A stretch of 62,595 nucleotides of DNA from Alphaproteobacteria bacterium (GCA_030833925.1 JAURGE010000010.1:1-62595); one strand, 5' to 3'. Positions 16,810 through 27,370 are shown, counted from the stretch's first letter. Translations and numbers: made by a program. The notes: generated from the letters alone by a model not told the origin.

Positions 16810-17489
16810 GCAAACAATATCCGCTCGAGTTACCATACCAGCCTGCTTACACTGATGCTGATTTTCTTCACGCAACTTGCAATCGCGCCGCTCGAGACCT
16901 TTTAGACGCTTGGGAAACATGGCCGAATTATGCATCGTGTATTTGGGGTGCTCAGGGAGCTGGTAAGACCCATTTGGCCCATATCTGGGCTGGCCGTGCT
17001 GGAGCCAAAGTGATTAGTTTGAGTGGCCTATCTGCTTTAGACCTCAGCCAGCCTAAGATTTTCAAATTCGTATTGGACTTAGGCCCTGAACAGCTTTCAG
17101 CAAACCAGGAAACAAAATTATTTCATCTTTTAAATTTTTCACGCGAAACCAAAGGAGCTTTGTTAGTTGTCTCGAGGGAGGCTCCGGCGCATTGGGTTGT
17201 CAGATTACCTGACCTTGCGTCTCGACTGCGTGCATTGCAGGTCGCGGAGCTTTGCCCTCCTGATGATGGTCTTTTTGCTGCTGTCCTAGCTAAACAATTA
17301 GCTGATCGACAATTAATTGTTGACAAGGCGACTATCAATTATTTGACCCTACGAGCAGAGCGAAGCTTTGTGATGGCCTCTGAGTTGGCAGCTCGCCTCG
17401 ATAGGGCTGCCCTAGCCCGCCGGTCTGGTATTACAATTCCGCTTGCGCGATACGTCCTTGAGGAAGTCGAAACTGAGCAGGCAAGGTAG
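16806..17489 (+). CDS. hdaA: DnaA-like regulatory protein HdaA
   Basis: HdaA acts with the beta clamp to trigger ATP hydrolysis by DnaA and so prevents over-initiation of replication. The 227-residue protein is a DnaA AAA+ domain without the DNA-binding domain. The N-terminal QYPLELPYQPAYTDADF carries a QxPLxLP-like motif expected to bind the beta clamp, and Walker A is GAQGAGKTHL at 48-57. The C-terminal part ends near a helical lid (RYVLEEVETEQAR). The TTG start overlaps the previous stop by four bases. Placement before ppk matches the usual alphaproteobacterial order, here interrupted by one SDR gene. Confidence 0.93.
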   Translation: MSKQYPLELPYQPAYTDADFLHATCNRAARDLLDAWETWPNYASCIWGAQGAGKTHLAHIWAGRAGAKVISLSGLSALDLSQPKIFKFVLDLGPEQLSANQETKLFHLLNFSRETKGALLVVSREAPAHWVVRLPDLASRLRALQVAELCPPDDGLFAAVLAKQLADRQLIVDKATINYLTLRAERSFVMASELAARLDRAALARRSGITIPLARYVLEEVETEQAR

Positions 17490-17499
17490 GGAAAATATT

Positions 17500-18282
17500 A
17501 TGGATCTTGGAATTAGGGGTAAATGGGGAATTGTTGAGGCAGCTTCAAAGGGTCTTGGAAAAGGATCAGCTGCAGCGTTAGCGGCTGAGGGTGTAAATCT
17601 AATCTTGAATGCCCGCGGGAAAGAAACACTTGAGGATACTGCCGCGGAAATTAAAGAGGCCAACCCTGACATTCAATTACTCACCTTTGCCGGTGACATT
17701 ACCGAGCCACAGGTCCGTGACGCCCTTATCAAAATGGCACCCCAGATTGATATTCTCGTAACGAATGCCGGCGGTCCAGCGCCAGGTAATTTTCGAACAG
17801 ATACGCGAGAACGCTGGCTAGCAGCTCTAGAGGCCCAGCTCATTGGCCATGCAGATATGATTACTAAAGTCGTTGATGGAATGGTGGCCCGCAAGTTTGG
17901 ACGAATAGTAAATATCACTAGTGCTAGTGTTAAAATGCCAGTCGAGAATCTCGGTCTCTCTACAGCGGCCCGAATGGCCTTAACTGGTTTTGCTTCAACA
18001 ATTAGCCGGGAGCTGGTGCAGCACAATGTAGTAATCAATAATTTGCTCCCTGGTCCATTTGAGACTGATCGTCTAACCGGAAATATGCGCTTTGCAGCCG
18101 AGCAAGCAGGTGAAGCATATGAAGATGTCTACGCTGCAAGAGTTAGTAAAAATCCAGCGAAGCGTTTTGGAACAGCGGAGGAGTTTGGAGCAGTTTGTGC
18201 TTTTCTTTGCAGCACTCATGTCGGCTTTATGACTGCTCAAAACGTATTGATGGATGGAGGCGCATTTCCCGGAAATATTTGA
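17500..18282 (+). CDS. SDR-family protein with altered cofactor loop and no Tyr-Lys catalytic pair
   Basis: The 260-residue protein is a short-chain dehydrogenase/reductase by fold: an N-terminal Rossmann loop, NAGGP near residue 90, the NITSASV strand near 141 and INNLLPGPFETDRL near 183. The usual TGxxxGxG loop reads VEAASKGLGKG, and the usual YxxxK pair is replaced (LGLSTAARMALTGF gives Ser and Arg at those positions). A recognisable SDR subfamily shares this pattern, so it is not simply decayed, but its reaction is uncertain. ATG 17500 follows TAGGGAAAAT. It sits between hdaA and ppk, where the canonical order has no gene. Confidence 0.88.
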   Translation: MDLGIRGKWGIVEAASKGLGKGSAAALAAEGVNLILNARGKETLEDTAAEIKEANPDIQLLTFAGDITEPQVRDALIKMAPQIDILVTNAGGPAPGNFRTDTRERWLAALEAQLIGHADMITKVVDGMVARKFGRIVNITSASVKMPVENLGLSTAARMALTGFASTISRELVQHNVVINNLLPGPFETDRLTGNMRFAAEQAGEAYEDVYAARVSKNPAKRFGTAEEFGAVCAFLCSTHVGFMTAQNVLMDGGAFPGNI

Positions 18283-18290
18283 CAGCTTAT

Positions 18291-18318
18291 TACATCAGAA
18301 TGTCATGTATATGATGTA
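18291..18318 (+). promoter_or_regulatory. Inverted repeat upstream of ppk
   Basis: TACATCA and TGATGTA form perfect seven-base arms separated by 14 bases in the 66-bp gap before ppk. A TGTCAT at 18301-18306 resembles one half of a Pho box, but no second half at the right spacing was found. It could be an operator for phosphate-responsive control of ppk; that is only a suggestion. Confidence 0.3.
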
Positions 18319-18348
18319 TCAGTTCCGCTTTTTCTGCGGGGGAATTAG

Positions 18349-20511
18349 ATGAAAACCAAATCGGATATTCCAAGAACTGCGCGGACGGTATCAATAGATG
18401 AGGCCGTAACTTCCCCAGGCGTTAGATTAATAAATAGAGAGCTTTCATGGCTTGCCTTCAATCAAAGGGTCTTTGAAGAGGCATCTAATGCTGCGCATCC
18501 GTTATTTGAACAACTCCGTTTTCTTTCAATATCCGCTAAAAACTTAGATGAATTTTACATGGTTCGTGTTGCCGGTCTTAAGGGCCAAGTGGATGCTGGC
18601 ATAACGACGTTATCTGCTGACGGCATGAGTCCCAAAGAACAGCTTGCCGCGATTGATGTGCGAGCGAGGGACCTTCTCAAAAGCCAGCAATCTCGATGGC
18701 AAGAATTATGCGGTGAGCTAAAGTCTGCTAATGTTCACGTTTTGATGCCAAAAGATCTTAACGAGAAAGACAAGGTCTTTCTAAGTGAGTATTTTGATCA
18801 GAGCATTTTTCCCGTTTTAACTCCTCTTGCAGTTGATCCAGCTCACCCTTTCCCATTCGTTCCTAACAATGGCTACGGTCTTGCTCTTGCACTTAAGCGA
18901 CTGACTGATGGCGAACAGGTAACAGCCATTTTACCATTCCCAAATAGGCTCCCGCGCTTTCTTCGTCTCCCTGGGCGCACAATCCGTGCAATAGCTTTAG
19001 AACATTTAGCTGGGATGTTTACCGATCGACTTTTTCCTGGATTTGAAGTGGAGGGTAAGGGTTGCTTTCGTGTGATCAGGGATAGTGAGCTTGAGATTGA
19101 TGAGGAAGCTGAAGATCTCGTTCACCTGTTTGAGAGTGCTCTTAAGCGTCGTCGTCGAGGTCACGTAGTTCGATTGTCCTGTGATGCAGGCATTCCACAA
19201 GCCCTGGCAGCCGAACTTGCAAGAGAAGCAGATGTTGGGTTGGATGAAGTCGTTTTTATGGAAGGAATGGTTGGGCTTGGCGACATTTCAGAATTAATTG
19301 ACGATGTTCGGAAAGATCTAGTTTTTGAGCCCTTTCAGGCGCGTTTTCCTGAACGTATCCGTGATTTTGGAGGAGATTGCTTCGCGGCAATCAAAGCCAA
19401 GGATATTGTGGTTCATCATCCCTATGAAAGTTTCGATGTTGTTGTGCAATTTCTCAGGCAGGCTGCTCATGATCAAAGCGTGGTCGCCATCAAGCAAACG
19501 CTTTACCGGACAACTCCAAACAGCCCAATTGTACAAGCTTTAATAGAGGCCGCAGAGGCAGGCAAAAGTGTAACGGCTCTAGTTGAGTTAAAGGCCCGCT
19601 TCGACGAGGCTAATAATATTTTATTAGCCCGAGACCTGGAGCGAGCTGGTGTTCAAGTGGTCTATGGATTTTTAAAACTAAAGACCCATGCCAAGATTTC
19701 TTTGGTGGTTCGCCAAGAAGGGAAGCAGCTACGATCCTATGCCCACTTCGGCACAGGAAATTATCACCCAATAACGGCTAGAGAATATACAGACCTCTCA
19801 TTTTTTACGTCTGATCCAATTTTGACTCGGGATGCAAGTTTTCTTTTCAATTACATCACCGGTTATGCCAAGCCAGACGCTATGGCTAAGCTTGTTTATT
19901 CGCCTGATACAATGCTTCAGACGTTAGTAGATTTAATTAATCAGGAGATCAAAAATGCTGAAGCTGGCAGGCCAGCAGCAATTTGGGCAAAGCTTAATTC
20001 GCTTGTAGATCCAACAATAATTGATGCGCTTTACGCCGCATCTTCAGCTGGCGTCGAAATTGAATTGATTGTGCGCGGAATTTGTTGTCTTCGACCTGGT
20101 GTGAAGGGGCTTTCAGATAATATTTCTGTCAAGTCATTAGTAGGTCGGTTCCTGGAGCATTCTAGGATCGTTTGTTTTGGCAATGGAGCAGGTTTGCCAT
20201 CTAAGAATGCAAAGGTATTCATTTCCTCTGCTGACTGGATGCCGCGTAATCTTCATCGACGGGTCGAAACACTTGTACCTATCGAAAATGAAACTGTTCG
20301 CAGGCAAATTCTAGACCAAATTATGATTGCTAATCTTCTCGATAATACGCAGAGTTGGCAGCTCAAAGCGGATGGTGCATATGTGCGGGTAGATCCAGGT
20401 TCAGAACCTTTTAACGCGCACAGGTATTTTATGATGAATCCAAGCTTGTCTGGACGCGGCAGTGCTCTGAAACCGGCCGAAACTCCCGATCTTCGGTTGT
20501 TAGAAGATTAA
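18349..20511 (+). CDS. ppk: Polyphosphate kinase 1
   Basis: Ppk1 builds polyphosphate from ATP through a phosphohistidine intermediate at the membrane. The 720-residue sequence shows the N-terminal [17 protein letters not shown] block (about 28-44), [14 protein letters not shown], and the two catalytic histidine regions [10 protein letters not shown] (about 446) and [11 protein letters not shown] (about 465). The conserved ARFDEANN site is near 418. Length is normal. ppx follows 22 bp downstream, so synthesis and degradation of polyphosphate share a transcript, as in many proteobacteria. Confidence 0.97.
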   Translation: MKTKSDIPRTARTVSIDEAVTSPGVRLINRELSWLAFNQRVFEEASNAAHPLFEQLRFLSISAKNLDEFYMVRVAGLKGQVDAGITTLSADGMSPKEQLAAIDVRARDLLKSQQSRWQELCGELKSANVHVLMPKDLNEKDKVFLSEYFDQSIFPVLTPLAVDPAHPFPFVPNNGYGLALALKRLTDGEQVTAILPFPNRLPRFLRLPGRTIRAIALEHLAGMFTDRLFPGFEVEGKGCFRVIRDSELEIDEEAEDLVHLFESALKRRRRGHVVRLSCDAGIPQALAAELAREADVGLDEVVFMEGMVGLGDISELIDDVRKDLVFEPFQARFPERIRDFGGDCFAAIKAKDIVVHHPYESFDVVVQFLRQAAHDQSVVAIKQTLYRTTPNSPIVQALIEAAEAGKSVTALVELKARFDEANNILLARDLERAGVQVVYGFLKLKTHAKISLVVRQEGKQLRSYAHFGTGNYHPITAREYTDLSFFTSDPILTRDASFLFNYITGYAKPDAMAKLVYSPDTMLQTLVDLINQEIKNAEAGRPAAIWAKLNSLVDPTIIDALYAASSAGVEIELIVRGICCLRPGVKGLSDNISVKSLVGRFLEHSRIVCFGNGAGLPSKNAKVFISSADWMPRNLHRRVETLVPIENETVRRQILDQIMIANLLDNTQSWQLKADGAYVRVDPGSEPFNAHRYFMMNPSLSGRGSALKPAETPDLRLLED

Positions 20512-20533
20512 CCTAGGCTTTAGACAGGTTGTC

Positions 20534-22024
20534 ATGCAGGTAAATCCTTTTCGACCGGCAGTCATAGACATAGGCTCTAATTCGGTCCGCATGGTAGTTT
20601 TTGATGGTGCCGATCGTTGTTTGGCGCCGCTGTATAATGAAAAAGCTATGAGTGGTTTAGGGTTGAATCTCCTCGCCACGGGGCGCTTAAATCCAGAGGG
20701 CCGTAGATCTGCAATTTTAACCTTACACCGTTTTCGGCGGGTAGCTGATGACTTAGAGGTCTCAAGCCTTCGAGCGGTTGCAACAGCGGCTGTGAGGGAT
20801 GCGGCAGATGGTATTGAGTTCATCCGAGTAGCAGAAGACGTGCTTGGTTATCCGATAGAAGTTCTATCCGGTGAACAGGAGGGACGTCTTTCGGCCTTAG
20901 GTGTCATTTCTGGTATTCCAGAGGCCGATGGTGTTGTTGGCGATCTAGGAGGCGGTAGCCTAGAAATAGCTGAGGTAGGAGCGGGAAAAGTCTTCTCTGC
21001 CGTCTCATTGCCAATAGGGCCACTAACATTGGGTAACTTGGTTGGTAGCCCGGAGGAAGAAATTCAAATAGCTAACGCCATCGATGGCATTGCTGAAGGG
21101 TTGGCGTCTGATCGTGCACTTTATTTAGTAGGTGGAGCTTGGCGATCTCTCGCAAAGCTCCACTTCGAACAGGAAAAGCATCCAATCAAGATCATCCACC
21201 AATATGAAATCACCTCATCTCAAGCAGAGGTTTTTGCTAGAAAAGTGGGTAACCTTCTGCCAAAGCAAACAAATCGCTTGAAGGGTATATCCAGTAGACG
21301 GAGGTTTGCAGCACCTTACTCTGCCCGACTCCTCGCCGCTCTTTTGGATAGAACAAAACCTAACAAAGTTATTTTTTCAGGGTACGGCCTCAGAGAGGGT
21401 GTGCTGCTGGAGAATTTGACTTTGGAGGCCCGTGCTGGCGATCCTCTCATTGATCATTGTCAGCGCCTTGGTTTAGCGGGCGCGCGCATTCCATTTGACG
21501 GAGACCATTTAGCCGACTGGGTAATGGGTGCATTCTCCGAATTTCCTACTGATTTTCGTTTGGTGCGTGCCGCAGCTTGGTTGAGTGATATGTCTGGTCA
21601 CGACCATCCAGATTACCGGGGGCATAATGCTGCTGTGCGAACATTAACGCTTACGGCAGGGGCAGTTGGCCACAAAGACCGAGCATTTTTAGCTTGCGTA
21701 GTGTACGCCAGATATCACGGATACGGCATAAAATCGGTGTTGGGTTCAGCGGTCGATTTGCTTGAGCCGGAAGTTCAAGCTGCTGCTTTAGCATTGGGCT
21801 TCGCCTTTCGTTTAGCTCATGTCATTGGGCCGAGCTCAGGAAAGAAAAAAAGCCCAAGCCTCCTTGATGAAACCAAGCTAAGGCGTGCGGGTGAGAGTTT
21901 ATTTTTGATTGTTGGCGATAGAAGAGAAATGTTAGGCGAAACAGCGATTAGGCGATTTGAAAGTCTCGCGGAATCTCTGGGCCTCGATCACAAAATTGTT
22001 GAAAATTATTCCGCTGCAGCCTGA
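20534..22024 (+). CDS. ppx: Exopolyphosphatase (Ppx/GppA family)
   Basis: Ppx removes terminal phosphates from polyphosphate. The 496-residue protein has the ASKHA-fold start AVIDIGSNSVRMVVFDGA (about 9-26), the catalytic glutamate in SGEQEGRLSALG (about 117) and the nucleotide-binding VVGDLGGGSLEIAEV block (about 137). The C-terminal third carries an HD-like helical region (DMSGHDHPDYRGH, about 355). The gene follows ppk and overlaps the end of the convergent rnd gene by 19 bp. A GppA-type role in guanosine pentaphosphate hydrolysis cannot be excluded. Confidence 0.95.
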   Translation: MQVNPFRPAVIDIGSNSVRMVVFDGADRCLAPLYNEKAMSGLGLNLLATGRLNPEGRRSAILTLHRFRRVADDLEVSSLRAVATAAVRDAADGIEFIRVAEDVLGYPIEVLSGEQEGRLSALGVISGIPEADGVVGDLGGGSLEIAEVGAGKVFSAVSLPIGPLTLGNLVGSPEEEIQIANAIDGIAEGLASDRALYLVGGAWRSLAKLHFEQEKHPIKIIHQYEITSSQAEVFARKVGNLLPKQTNRLKGISSRRRFAAPYSARLLAALLDRTKPNKVIFSGYGLREGVLLENLTLEARAGDPLIDHCQRLGLAGARIPFDGDHLADWVMGAFSEFPTDFRLVRAAAWLSDMSGHDHPDYRGHNAAVRTLTLTAGAVGHKDRAFLACVVYARYHGYGIKSVLGSAVDLLEPEVQAAALALGFAFRLAHVIGPSSGKKKSPSLLDETKLRRAGESLFLIVGDRREMLGETAIRRFESLAESLGLDHKIVENYSAAA

Positions 22025-23184
22025 TCAGCCGTAATTTTGAATACACGAACCTTGTTGTTCAAAATAGATAATCCAAGTTCGCCATTAATAAGTTTCTGAG
22101 CATCAATACCAAAAATATCGTAACGCCAGCCGTGCAAAGCTGGCGTGTCGATCCCCTCGGCAATTGCCTCAAGATCATCGGTTGTAGCTATGAGACGTTG
22201 AGCAACTCGGTTTTGCTCAGCGGATCTTTTTAAAATTACTTTGAGTAATTCTACAGTTGGCACTAATTCTGGGTCTAGTTGACGCCGCGGTTCAAGTTTT
22301 GGCGCCTGGCTAGCTGGTAAATCAGCAGCTGCGGTCACTAGCGCCAGAAGGTCTTGGCCTGGTCGGCTGTTAACAAAGCCCTTTGGTAAGCCTCGGCAGC
22401 GAGCAAGAGCTAATTCGTCTTTAGGCGCTTGCGCCGCTATGTTCAAAAGTGTTTCATCGCGCATCACCCAATTTCTCGGTTGATCTCTTCGCATTGACTC
22501 TCGCTCTCGCCAGGCTGCAGCCGCTTTTAGTACGGATAGAAAACGGGGCTTATCAGTTCGCGCTTTGAGGCGTTTCCATGCATTTTCCGGATCCGTTTCA
22601 TAGGTTTTGGTATCTACCAAGGACTCCTGTTCTTCCAGCGCCCAATTAGTTCTGCTCTGGGTTTCCAGCATTTTCAGTAAGCGTTCATACACCACGCAAA
22701 GGTGCGTTACGTCAGATAAAGCGTAGAAAAGTTGTTCGTCAGAAAGGGGGCGTTCCGCCCAATTAGTAAACCGAGGGCCTTTATCGATCTTTTGATGTGC
22801 AACTGCAGCGACTAGTTTATCGTAACCAATTTGATCGCCAAAGCCGCAAACCATTGCGGCAATCTGGGTGTCAAAAACCGAGGTGGGCGTTTTGCCCATT
22901 AACCGATGGAAAATCTCTATATCTTGTCGTGCTGCATGGAACACTTTTGTTACTGAGGGGTTCGCCATGATTTCTAGCAAAGGAGCTAGATCGAGATTCG
23001 AGGCTAGCGGATCGATAACTGCCGAGTATTTTTGAGTGGCTACTTGAACAAGACATAGTTTAGGCCAAAACGTCGATTCACGCAGAAACTCTGTATCGAC
23101 CGATATATATGCGGCATCTGCAATATCGCAGCAAAATGCATCAAGTGCCGACTGTTCGACGATTAAATTTATCTTATTTGTCAT
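22006..23184 (-). CDS. rnd: Ribonuclease D
   Basis: RNase D trims the 3' ends of tRNA precursors. The 392-residue protein has the DEDDy exonuclease motifs: DTEFLRES (about 30), KVFHAARQDIEIF (about 82) and YALSDVTHLCVVYERL (about 155), followed by an HRDC domain (about residues 205-290). The size is normal. It is transcribed toward ppx and overlaps it by 19 bases at the 3' ends, and is divergent from aspS, leaving about 143 bp for the two promoters. Confidence 0.95.
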   Translation of the reverse strand: MTNKINLIVEQSALDAFCCDIADAAYISVDTEFLRESTFWPKLCLVQVATQKYSAVIDPLASNLDLAPLLEIMANPSVTKVFHAARQDIEIFHRLMGKTPTSVFDTQIAAMVCGFGDQIGYDKLVAAVAHQKIDKGPRFTNWAERPLSDEQLFYALSDVTHLCVVYERLLKMLETQSRTNWALEEQESLVDTKTYETDPENAWKRLKARTDKPRFLSVLKAAAAWRERESMRRDQPRNWVMRDETLLNIAAQAPKDELALARCRGLPKGFVNSRPGQDLLALVTAAADLPASQAPKLEPRRQLDPELVPTVELLKVILKRSAEQNRVAQRLIATTDDLEAIAEGIDTPALHGWRYDIFGIDAQKLINGELGLSILNNKVRVFKITADQAAAE

Positions 23185-23327
23185 CTAATTCGGCTTATAG
23201 CATAAGGATATGTAAATGCGAGGCGACATTGTGGTTTTCATTCGTAGTAATGGGAATTAGATGTGTCTCTCTGGCTAAAATTTTCTGAAGTCGTATAACA
23301 CGCGTGATCCCTTTAGAGAGCTATCTT

Positions 23328-25103
23328 ATGCATCCCTACCGTACCCATACCTGCGGCGCGTTGCGCCCGACTAATGTTGATGAGACTGTTCGGCTTTCGG
23401 GGTGGGTTCACCGCAAGCGTGATCATGGCGGCCTGCTTTTTATTGACTTAAGGGATCATTATGGCCTGACTCAGTGTGTATTTGATCGAGAAGTGAGTGA
23501 GGAAGCATTTTCTTTGGCTGAGGATGTACGGTTGGAGAGTGTCCTCACCTTGACAGGCACCTGCGTAGCCCGCTCTACCGAAACGGTTAACGACACAATG
23601 CCAACTGGAGGCATTGAACTACGAGTTCGAGAGGGCCTCATTGAGTCAGCAGTCGACGGTCTTCCACTTCAGGTTAATAGCGATGAGGACTATGGTGAGG
23701 AAACACGCCTACGTTATCGTTTTTTAGACCTTCGTCGGCTGAAAATGCAGCGCAATATTGCGTTGCGCTCTGATGTTATTTCATCAATCCGACGTAGGAT
23801 GATCGATCAGGGATTCCGTGAGTTTCAAACGCCAATTCTAACGGCGGCTAGCCCTGAAGGGGCGCGGGATTTCCTAGTCCCATCACGAATGCATCCGGGG
23901 TCGTTTTACGCGCTTCCTCAGGCGCCTCAGCAGTTTAAGCAATTGTTAATGGTTGCTGGTTTTGATCGATATTTTCAGATTGCTCCTTGCTTCCGAGATG
24001 AAGATGCCCGTGCGGATAGATCGCCAGGTGAATTTTACCAGCTTGATTTTGAAATGAGCTTTGTCACTCAGGAAGACGTATTTGCTACTATTGAACCGGT
24101 TTTAGGCGGTGTGTTTGAAGAATTTGCTAAAGACCGCGTTGTCACACCGGCGCCATTCCCACGTATTCCATTCGAAGAAGCAATGCTGAAGTACGGATCA
24201 GATAAGCCGGATCTTAGGAATCCGATCGAGATTAAGGACGTCACGGAAGCTTTTAGGGATTCGGGTTTTAAGATCTTTGCCCGCCTAATCGAAGCTGGAG
24301 CAGTTGTTCGCGCAGTCCCGGGGCCGGGTGGGGGCAGTCGCGCATTTTGTGATAGGATGAATTCCTGGGCGCAAACCCAAGACAAACCTGGTCTCGGTTA
24401 TATCTTCTTTCGGGATGGAGAAGGTGCTGGCCCTATAGCTAATAATATTGGTCCTGAACGAGTTGAGATCATTCGCTCTGCATGTAATTTGCAAGACGGC
24501 GATGCTGTATTTTTCATATGTGATAAACCGGAGGCTGCCGCTGGGTTTGCAGGTAATGCAAGAACCAAGATTGGCGAAGAGCTAGATTTAATCGAAAAAG
24601 GTGCCTTCAGGTTTTGTTGGGTCGTCGATTTCCCGATGTTCGAGTTCGATGAAAAATCACAAAAAATAGAATTTTCTCATAATCCCTTCTCCATGCCTCA
24701 AGGCGGTATGGAGGCTCTGAAAAGCCAAGACCCCCTAACAATCAAAGCTTTTCAGTATGACATCGTTTGTAACGGAGTAGAGTTGTCATCAGGAGCAATT
24801 CGAAACCATAGACCCGAAATAATGTATAAGGCCTTTGAGATAGCTGGTTACGGTCCTGAAGTTGTAGATGAACGCTTTGGTGGCATGATCAACGCATTGA
24901 AATTGGGGGCGCCTCCTCACGGGGGCTCGGCTCCTGGCATAGATCGTATAGTTATGCTGCTAGCTGATGAGCCAAATATTCGAGAAGTGATTGCATTTCC
25001 AATGAACCAGCAGGCTCAAGATCTCATGATGGGCGCTCCTGCTGAGGCGGACCCAAGACATCTTCGGGAACTTGGCATTCGGATTGATAGTATTCCAGGC
25101 TAG
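23328..25103 (+). CDS. aspS: Aspartyl-tRNA synthetase, apparently the non-discriminating type
   Basis: AspRS charges tRNA-Asp and, in organisms lacking AsnRS, also tRNA-Asn for GatCAB. The 591-residue protein has an OB-fold N-terminal domain, class II motifs ([24 protein letters not shown] region near 216) and the bacterial GAD insertion (about 280-420). Residue His33 in VHRKRDHGG occupies the position where a histidine marks non-discriminating bacterial enzymes. I start at ATG 23328 ([10 protein letters not shown]) with GAGAG upstream, eight codons after an upstream in-frame alternative at 23304. Whether this genome lacks asnS must be checked outside the window. Confidence 0.97.
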   Translation: MHPYRTHTCGALRPTNVDETVRLSGWVHRKRDHGGLLFIDLRDHYGLTQCVFDREVSEEAFSLAEDVRLESVLTLTGTCVARSTETVNDTMPTGGIELRVREGLIESAVDGLPLQVNSDEDYGEETRLRYRFLDLRRLKMQRNIALRSDVISSIRRRMIDQGFREFQTPILTAASPEGARDFLVPSRMHPGSFYALPQAPQQFKQLLMVAGFDRYFQIAPCFRDEDARADRSPGEFYQLDFEMSFVTQEDVFATIEPVLGGVFEEFAKDRVVTPAPFPRIPFEEAMLKYGSDKPDLRNPIEIKDVTEAFRDSGFKIFARLIEAGAVVRAVPGPGGGSRAFCDRMNSWAQTQDKPGLGYIFFRDGEGAGPIANNIGPERVEIIRSACNLQDGDAVFFICDKPEAAAGFAGNARTKIGEELDLIEKGAFRFCWVVDFPMFEFDEKSQKIEFSHNPFSMPQGGMEALKSQDPLTIKAFQYDIVCNGVELSSGAIRNHRPEIMYKAFEIAGYGPEVVDERFGGMINALKLGAPPHGGSAPGIDRIVMLLADEPNIREVIAFPMNQQAQDLMMGAPAEADPRHLRELGIRIDSIPG

Positions 25104-25342
25104 AGTTTGATTTTGACTGGGAGCGCTTTAGTTCAGCTTTCAGGACTGTGTTTAAATTGCTCATAAAGCAAACCCATGTCGTTAAGAGTAACTCTGGCAT
25201 CACCCCGCAGGAATTTTATCAAAGAAAAAAATTGTTCATAATTAATGCCTTAAAGATAAAGGGCGCCGAAGTTTTTTCAGGTCTATCGTCTGCTCTGGTG
25301 GTTTATTAAGCTCATTGTCAGTCTGGGCGTTAGGAGGTGGCA
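25104..25342 (+). other. Intergenic region between aspS and hyuA, no gene seen
   Basis: This 239-bp stretch contains no convincing gene or RNA. A short minus-strand frame near 25130-25245 reads like protein for about 38 codons but has no standard start codon with a ribosome-binding site. The strong TAGGAGG at 25331-25337 is the ribosome-binding site of hyuA. Confidence 0.4.
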
Positions 25343-27367
25343 GTGAGCAGTGTTTCATCACGTGCCGGAGTTGAGGTAGGCGGTACTTTTACAGATCTTG
25401 TTTATGTAAATGAGGGACGCATTGTTGTTGCGAAGGCTCCTTCAACCCCCACTTCTCCGGATCAGGGCGCTTTAAACGCATTAATAAAGGGCAATGTTAA
25501 TTTAGCGACACTTGATGAGCTTGCTCACGGCTCCACTGTTGCTACGAATGCAATTCTGGAACGTAAAGGTGCACGAGTAGCTTTGATTGTAACGGAGGGC
25601 TTCCGTGACTTGCTGCTTCTTCAGCGGCATCAGCGACGCAGCATCTATGATCTGAACTATGAGAAACCAGCTCCTGTCGTCCGTCGACGGGACACGATTG
25701 AAGTTTCAGAACGAGTTGGGCCTACCGGCGAAATAGTAAAGGACTTGGATGAGGCCAAAGCTCGAGAAGCTATAAAGGATCTGTTAGCTGAGCGCAGTTT
25801 TGATGTTGTTGCTATTTGCCTACTCAACAGTTTTGTAAATCCATCACACGAGGAGGCACTTGTCCGTATAGTCGAAGACACTTTGCCAGGGATGCCAACT
25901 GCTCCATCGCATAAGGTGGCAAAAGAGTTTCGTGAATATGAGCGTGCCTCCACAACAACTCTTTCGGCTTACGTACAGCCGGTAGTAAGCCGGTATCTAA
26001 ACCGTTTTGAGTCAAGCTTAACCACGAAGGGATTCAGTGGCGCTTTTTCGGTGATGCAGTCCAATGGTGGTCGAATGCCAGCGGCGGCAATGGCTGAAAA
26101 CGCAATCTCTGCTCTTTTTTCAGGACCAGCAGCTGGAGTGGTCGGGGCCGTCAGGCAGGCAGCGCGTTCGGGTTTCCAAAATCTGATAACTCTAGATGTC
26201 GGTGGAACTTCAACCGACGTATGTCTTGCGCCTGGGGGTCAACCTTCATTGGCATCCGCCACGGAGATTGATGGTCTACCAGTTAAAACGCCAGTGATAG
26301 ATATGGCTACAGTTGGCGCCGGTGGAGGCTCGCTCGTTTGGATGGACGATGGTGGCATGTTGCGAGTTGGGCCAGAAAGCGCCGGTGCAAATCCTGGACC
26401 TGCCTGCTACGGGCGTGGAGGTACAGCCCCAACTATTACTGACGCTCACGTCGTTCGGGGAACAATGCAAGCCAGTGCCTTTCTCGCTGGAGACATGCAC
26501 CTTGATGCAGAGGCGGCACGAAAATCCTTCGAGTCTCTCGCTGAGCGATTTGGCCAATCTCTTTTGGAAACAGCAGATGCAGCAATTCAGCTAGCAGAGT
26601 CTAATATCGCGCGAGCAATCCAGCGCATATCAACCGAGCGTGGACGTGATCCTCGCGATTACGCCCTGGTTGCGTTTGGTGGTGCTGGCCCCATGCATGC
26701 GGTCCGTGTGGCTGAGGAGATAGGGCTTTCAACAGTAATCGTGCCGCCATTTGCTGGGGTACTATCCGCTCTTGGTCTTCTGGTTGCGGATTACGCTCGA
26801 TACGATGCGCTCACGGACAGGCAACCCCTTGATGCTGAGGCGCCAAATACGGTGCGGAAGCATTTGGCTAGTCTAACTTGTTCAATTAAAGATCACTTCG
26901 CCGAACACAAATTAGCCTCACCGAAGCGTTTCTCTTACAGTTTGGACATGCGCTATAGAGGACAGGCATTTGAGGCTCCTGTGCAAATTGCCGAACAGGA
27001 TTTGGCCCACCTTAATGATCAAGGGTTGGAAGACCTCTTTCGAAAGGCTCATCAGCAGCTTTATTCATTTGCTAAACCTAAGGGGGAAGCCGTCGAAATT
27101 GTAGCGTATAGAGCTGGAGGCACGCTGGCTCCTCCTGGATTTCCAGAAACTCCTTTGGAGTATGAAGAGGTAGAGGGGACTAGAATTAATATATTTGAGC
27201 GTGGAAAAACCTCTCAAGCTCTTTTACTGCCTCGCTCGGGACTAACAAAAAATGCGATTGTCGGTCCAATCCTGATTGATGATGGACTGGCAACAGTCTT
27301 TACGCCTTTGGGTTGGTTAGCTCGACTAGACCCGTCAGGTAACATAATTATCGAAAAGGAGGTGTAA
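25343..27367 (+). CDS. hyuA: Hydantoinase/oxoprolinase subunit A
   Basis: HyuA works with HyuB in ATP-dependent opening of hydantoin, oxoproline or related cyclic amides. The 674-residue protein begins with an ASKHA-type GVEVGGTFTDLV loop (about 9), has TVATNAILERKGAR near 67, a second nucleotide-binding LDVGGTSTDVCLA near 285 and AFGGAGPMHAVRVAEEIG near 446. Two GTGs are possible; GTG 25343 sits five bases after AGGAGG and is preferred over 25337. hyuB follows after 3 bp. The true substrate is not readable from sequence: N-methylhydantoin, 5-oxoproline and acetone-type carboxylases share these folds. Confidence 0.93.
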   Translation: MSSVSSRAGVEVGGTFTDLVYVNEGRIVVAKAPSTPTSPDQGALNALIKGNVNLATLDELAHGSTVATNAILERKGARVALIVTEGFRDLLLLQRHQRRSIYDLNYEKPAPVVRRRDTIEVSERVGPTGEIVKDLDEAKAREAIKDLLAERSFDVVAICLLNSFVNPSHEEALVRIVEDTLPGMPTAPSHKVAKEFREYERASTTTLSAYVQPVVSRYLNRFESSLTTKGFSGAFSVMQSNGGRMPAAAMAENAISALFSGPAAGVVGAVRQAARSGFQNLITLDVGGTSTDVCLAPGGQPSLASATEIDGLPVKTPVIDMATVGAGGGSLVWMDDGGMLRVGPESAGANPGPACYGRGGTAPTITDAHVVRGTMQASAFLAGDMHLDAEAARKSFESLAERFGQSLLETADAAIQLAESNIARAIQRISTERGRDPRDYALVAFGGAGPMHAVRVAEEIGLSTVIVPPFAGVLSALGLLVADYARYDALTDRQPLDAEAPNTVRKHLASLTCSIKDHFAEHKLASPKRFSYSLDMRYRGQAFEAPVQIAEQDLAHLNDQGLEDLFRKAHQQLYSFAKPKGEAVEIVAYRAGGTLAPPGFPETPLEYEEVEGTRINIFERGKTSQALLLPRSGLTKNAIVGPILIDDGLATVFTPLGWLARLDPSGNIIIEKEV

Positions 27368-27370
27368 AAC

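Noticed and set aside
25104-25342. A minus-strand stretch near 25130-25245 that reads like about 38 codons of protein
   Set aside because: There is no ATG, GTG or TTG with a ribosome-binding site at its head (only ATT or an internal TTG). It may be a remnant, but the evidence is too weak to list as a gene.
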